Shown here piece by piece: positions 61,685 through 64,000 of a DNA stretch of 64,000 nt. The notes below the pieces were generated by a model. It ran no database searches, was not told the DNA's origin, and saw only the letters and a list, made by a program, of their open reading frames with translations. Source of the DNA: Nocardia sp. NBC_00416. Its GTDB lineage: Bacteria; Actinomycetota; Actinomycetes; Mycobacteriales; Mycobacteriaceae. Where the stretch lies: the NCBI RefSeq assembly GCF_036032445.1, contig NZ_CP107932.1, positions 1,676,501 to 1,740,500 of the forward strand, written 5' to 3'. The translations under genes and the position numbers were made by a program. The number at the start of each line of letters is the position of its first letter. Within the stretch, counting starts at the first letter, position 1.

Positions 61685-63358
61685 GTGGGTACCCATCGCA
61701 GCACCGGCACTTCCCGGAGAATCAGCAAGGGACCGGTGATCGCGGCGGGTGTCGTGGTGGTACTGGTCGTCGTCGTTTTCGGATGGTCCAGACTGGGCGC
61801 GGATCCGGTGGATCCGACGGCCTCCGGTTCGGGATCCTGCGTGGAGGGTGCGGCCATCCTCGATGTCACGGCCGATCCGGAGATCGCCGATCCCGTCCGC
61901 ACCATCGCGGCACGCTACAACGAGACCCATCCGGTGGTCCGCGACCATTGCGCAAAGGTCGTCGTCACCGAACGTCCGTCGGCGGATATGGTCGCCGCGT
62001 TCACCTCGAACGCCACCTGGAATCCGGTGCTCGGCCCCCGGCCCGCATTGTGGATCCCGATTTCCCACCGCAATATCGAGTCCATGCGGGTCCCCGGCCT
62101 CATCGAGGGCAGTCCGCAATCCATCGCGTCCAGTCCGATCGTGCTCGCGGTCCCGGAGATACTGCGGCACGCACTGGGCGCCACCCAGACCTCCTGGGCG
62201 GATCTGCCACGGCTGCAACAGGGTTCGCTGGAGCAGATCGGACTCCCCGGCTGGGACGGATTGAAACTCGCGCTGCCGCCGGGAGATACCACGCTCGCCG
62301 TCGCCGCCGCGGTCGCGGGCGCGGTTTCCGGCACCGATCCACTGACCGAAGAGGCGGCGACGTCCGGTCAAGCGATCTCCGCGGTGTCGGGCCTGGCCGC
62401 GGCCGCGCCCGAGGCCGTCGATATCTCGGCGGCGTTGACGACACTGTCCGCCGCGGCCCCGGCCGAAGCCTCGGTGCACGCGGTACCGGTCACTCAGCGG
62501 TTGCTCGCGGCGAACGGTAACGCGACGTTCTACATCCCCGTCGGAGCCGCCCCGGTGGCCGACTATCCGGCCGCGCTCATGGCCGGCCCCTGGGTCGACA
62601 AAACACAGAACCTGATCGCCGGCCTGTTCGCCGACTACCTGCGCAAGCCCGAACAGCAGCGCGATCTCGTCGCAGCCGGGTTCGCCGCGCCGCCTGCCGA
62701 CGCCGTGGCGGCACCCCCGCGGGCCGCGCTGGATCGACTCGGAAAAGCCCTCGCCCACCCGGTGCTGGGAGTGCACGCCACCGCACTCCTCGACGTCTCG
62801 GCCTCGATGAGCACCACCGAGGGTGATCTCACCCGACTGGCCAATACCGTCGGTGCGCTGGCCTCCACCCTCAATGTGATGCCGCCCGACTTCGGTCTGG
62901 GGATCTGGACGTTCGGCAAGAACGTGAGCGGGGACAACCCCTACGAAGTCATCGCCGACACCGCCCGCCTCGACGACCGGCAGCGCGACACCCTGATGGG
63001 TTCGCTGGGTTCTATCCGGGCGACCTCCAGCACCACCGACGAATGCTATCCGGCGCTGCTCGCCGCGTACCGGAACGCGGTCGACTCCTACGCTGCCGAC
63101 CGCACCAACTCGATCCTGCTCGTCACCGACGGACCCGAGGACGGTTCCGCGCTCAGCGGCGAGGAACTGCTGTCCGCGATCGAGGACGCGGGTGATCCGG
63201 CGACCCCGATCCGGGTGGATGTCATCGTGGTCGGTGGTGCGGGCGCCGATACGCTGCGCACCCTGAGCGAACGCACCGGCGGCACCTACAAGGTCCTGCC
63301 GAGCAGCAACGACCTCGAGTTCGGCACCGCGATGGTCGGCGCGCTCACCACACCCTGA
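61685..63358 (+). CDS. membrane-anchored substrate-binding/VWA-domain protein
   Basis: A 557-residue protein with an N-terminal membrane anchor (about residues 18-36). An extracellular periplasmic-binding-like domain follows (AAFTSNATWNPVLGPRPALWIPISHRN; SIASSPIVLAVPEILRHAL). The C-terminal VWA domain has the MIDAS sequence LLDVSASMSTTEG near residue 370 and LVTDGPEDGS. This two-domain layout is typical of actinobacterial surface proteins of unknown role. The start is GTG 61685. It is 108 bp after the WhiB gene. Confidence 0.88.
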   Translation: MGTHRSTGTSRRISKGPVIAAGVVVVLVVVVFGWSRLGADPVDPTASGSGSCVEGAAILDVTADPEIADPVRTIAARYNETHPVVRDHCAKVVVTERPSADMVAAFTSNATWNPVLGPRPALWIPISHRNIESMRVPGLIEGSPQSIASSPIVLAVPEILRHALGATQTSWADLPRLQQGSLEQIGLPGWDGLKLALPPGDTTLAVAAAVAGAVSGTDPLTEEAATSGQAISAVSGLAAAAPEAVDISAALTTLSAAAPAEASVHAVPVTQRLLAANGNATFYIPVGAAPVADYPAALMAGPWVDKTQNLIAGLFADYLRKPEQQRDLVAAGFAAPPADAVAAPPRAALDRLGKALAHPVLGVHATALLDVSASMSTTEGDLTRLANTVGALASTLNVMPPDFGLGIWTFGKNVSGDNPYEVIADTARLDDRQRDTLMGSLGSIRATSSTTDECYPALLAAYRNAVDSYAADRTNSILLVTDGPEDGSALSGEELLSAIEDAGDPATPIRVDVIVVGGAGADTLRTLSERTGGTYKVLPSSNDLEFGTAMVGALTTP

Positions 63359-63365
63359 GCAGCGC

Positions 63366-63494
63366 TCATCCGGACCGCCCGCCCGGGGTCGCCGCCAGCG
63401 GTAGCGGGTTCTGGGGCGGCCGGTCCGGCCGTAATCCCAGCACCGGTTGCAGGGCGAAGACCTGTCCCGCCAGGGACCATCGACCGGTTCGCAC
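63366..63494 (-). CDS. small leftward protein (42 aa)
   Basis: The GTG at 63492-63494 is preceded by GCGGAGGAGCTC, an excellent ribosome site. The product starts VRTGRWSLAGQVFALQPVLG, has a Pro/Arg-rich second half and ends GGRSG. No family was recognised. It is divergent from the symporter gene, with a TGACGGCCGTCA palindrome between. The gene is judged on the ribosome site and context only. Confidence 0.5.
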   Translation of the reverse strand: MRTGRWSLAGQVFALQPVLGLRPDRPPQNPLPLAATPGGRSG

Positions 63495-63527
63495 GAGCTC
63501 CTCCGCTGAACGAAATGCACGAAAGCA

Positions 63528-63539
63528 TGACGGCCGTCA
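63528..63539. promoter_or_regulatory. TGACGGCCGTCA palindrome, candidate operator
   Basis: A perfect 12-bp palindrome midway between the divergent small gene (start 63494) and the symporter gene (start 63621). It could bind a regulator acting on both; no regulator gene is adjacent in view. Confidence 0.4.
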
Positions 63540-63620
63540 CGTATCAGTCCATCATTCTGCACAGGGCGTGGTGGCGGGTTCACCTCGCCCATGTACTACG
63601 ACTCAGGAGGAGGTCGGGTC

Positions 63621-64000
63621 ATGACAGACCGGACTCGAACGCGGCGGGATCGCACCCATTGGCTCTACCTGGCGGTCATCGTCGCCGTGCTGGCGGGAAT
63701 ATTGATCGGATGGCTGGCGCCGGGCACCGGCCGGGCGCTGGCGCCGTTGGGCACGATGTTCGTCGACCTGATCAAAATGATGATCGGGCCGGTGATCTTC
63801 TGCACGATCGTGCTCGGCATCGGTTCGGTGCGCGCGGCCACCACCGTGGGCAAGGTCGGTGGTCTGGCCATCGGGTACTTCCTGGTGATGTCGACGGTGG
63901 CCCTGGGGATCGGTCTGCTGGTGGGCAATCTGCTCGACCCGGGCACCGGGATGAACATCGCGGACTCGGCGGGCCAGGGCGTGCATTACGCGGAAGAGGC
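63621..64000 (+). CDS. dicarboxylate/amino-acid:cation symporter (DAACS family), partial
   Basis: The first about 126 residues of a DctA/GltP-type symporter. A charged MTDRTRTRRDRTHW N-terminus leads into helices with IVAVLAGILIGWLAPGTG, then PLGTMFVDLIKMMIGPVIFCTIVLGIGS, the characteristic second-third helix motif of the family, and KVGGLAIGYF. It imports C4-dicarboxylates or acidic amino acids with Na+ or H+. ATG 63621 has AGGAGGAGG upstream. The 3' part lies outside the window. Confidence 0.93.
   Translation, partial: MTDRTRTRRDRTHWLYLAVIVAVLAGILIGWLAPGTGRALAPLGTMFVDLIKMMIGPVIFCTIVLGIGSVRAATTVGKVGGLAIGYFLVMSTVALGIGLLVGNLLDPGTGMNIADSAGQGVHYAEE

Overview
This 64 kb window is high-GC actinobacterial DNA with tightly packed genes, many ATGA/GTGA start-stop overlaps and frequent GTG starts. 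The best guess is a mycolic-acid actinobacterium of the Nocardia type. It carries fabG1-inhA-ferrochelatase, a MoxR/DUF58/VWA set, AcnR-type TetR next to aconitase, GuaB1, malate synthase G, paired CorC-like proteins and IdeR/DtxR-type iron boxes. No rRNA, tRNA, CRISPR array or insertion sequence was recognised. The first and last genes (mutB and a DAACS symporter) are cut by the window edges.

Layout. 1-3324 (-): methylmalonyl-CoA mutase subunits. 3589-10974 (+): a TVP38-type membrane protein, then four translationally packed genes (BcsB-like secreted protein, exosortase-like polytopic protein, family 2 processive glycosyltransferase, GT-C-like membrane protein) that look like a cell-surface polysaccharide synthase. 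10987-15739 (-): a sugar-type ABC importer made of a lipoprotein, a fused double permease and a TPR membrane protein, with no ATPase. 15939-35000: a block collinear with M. tuberculosis Rv1473-Rv1488 (SPFH/NfeD, Rv1486c-like, hemH, inhA, fabG1, VWA/DUF58/moxR, Rv1476-like, acn, TetR, ABC-F). The ripA/ripB pair is missing, and an inserted segment lies between TetR and ABC-F. That segment holds MarR/cupin, a MvdD-type ATP-grasp ligase with a candidate graspetide precursor, and a small HTH protein. 35147-40452: SDR, thioesterase, and an iron-regulated FhuF-like gene divergent from a FecCD/ATPase siderophore importer.

40569-48432 resembles the Rv1846c-Rv1841c block (BlaI, M56 protease, GuaB1, two CorC-like proteins) but has a DEAD-box helicase where mycobacteria have gnd1. 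48475-55026 is more accessory: two minute peptides divergent from an XRE/DUF397 pair, a secreted LVIVD-repeat protein, a complete small-peptide transcription unit, an HSL-type hydrolase with a WYL regulator, and an MHYT membrane protein. 55183-64000 holds an orphan HypX, a quinone reductase, malate synthase G, a short row of small genes (54-aa protein, HNH endonuclease, WhiB-like), a substrate-binding/VWA protein, another small ORF, and the start of a dicarboxylate symporter.

The most interesting items are the putative two-gene graspetide locus (31494-32915), the unusual polysaccharide synthase module, an orphan iron box followed by a terminator with no gene between, and several very small genes with convincing expression signals.
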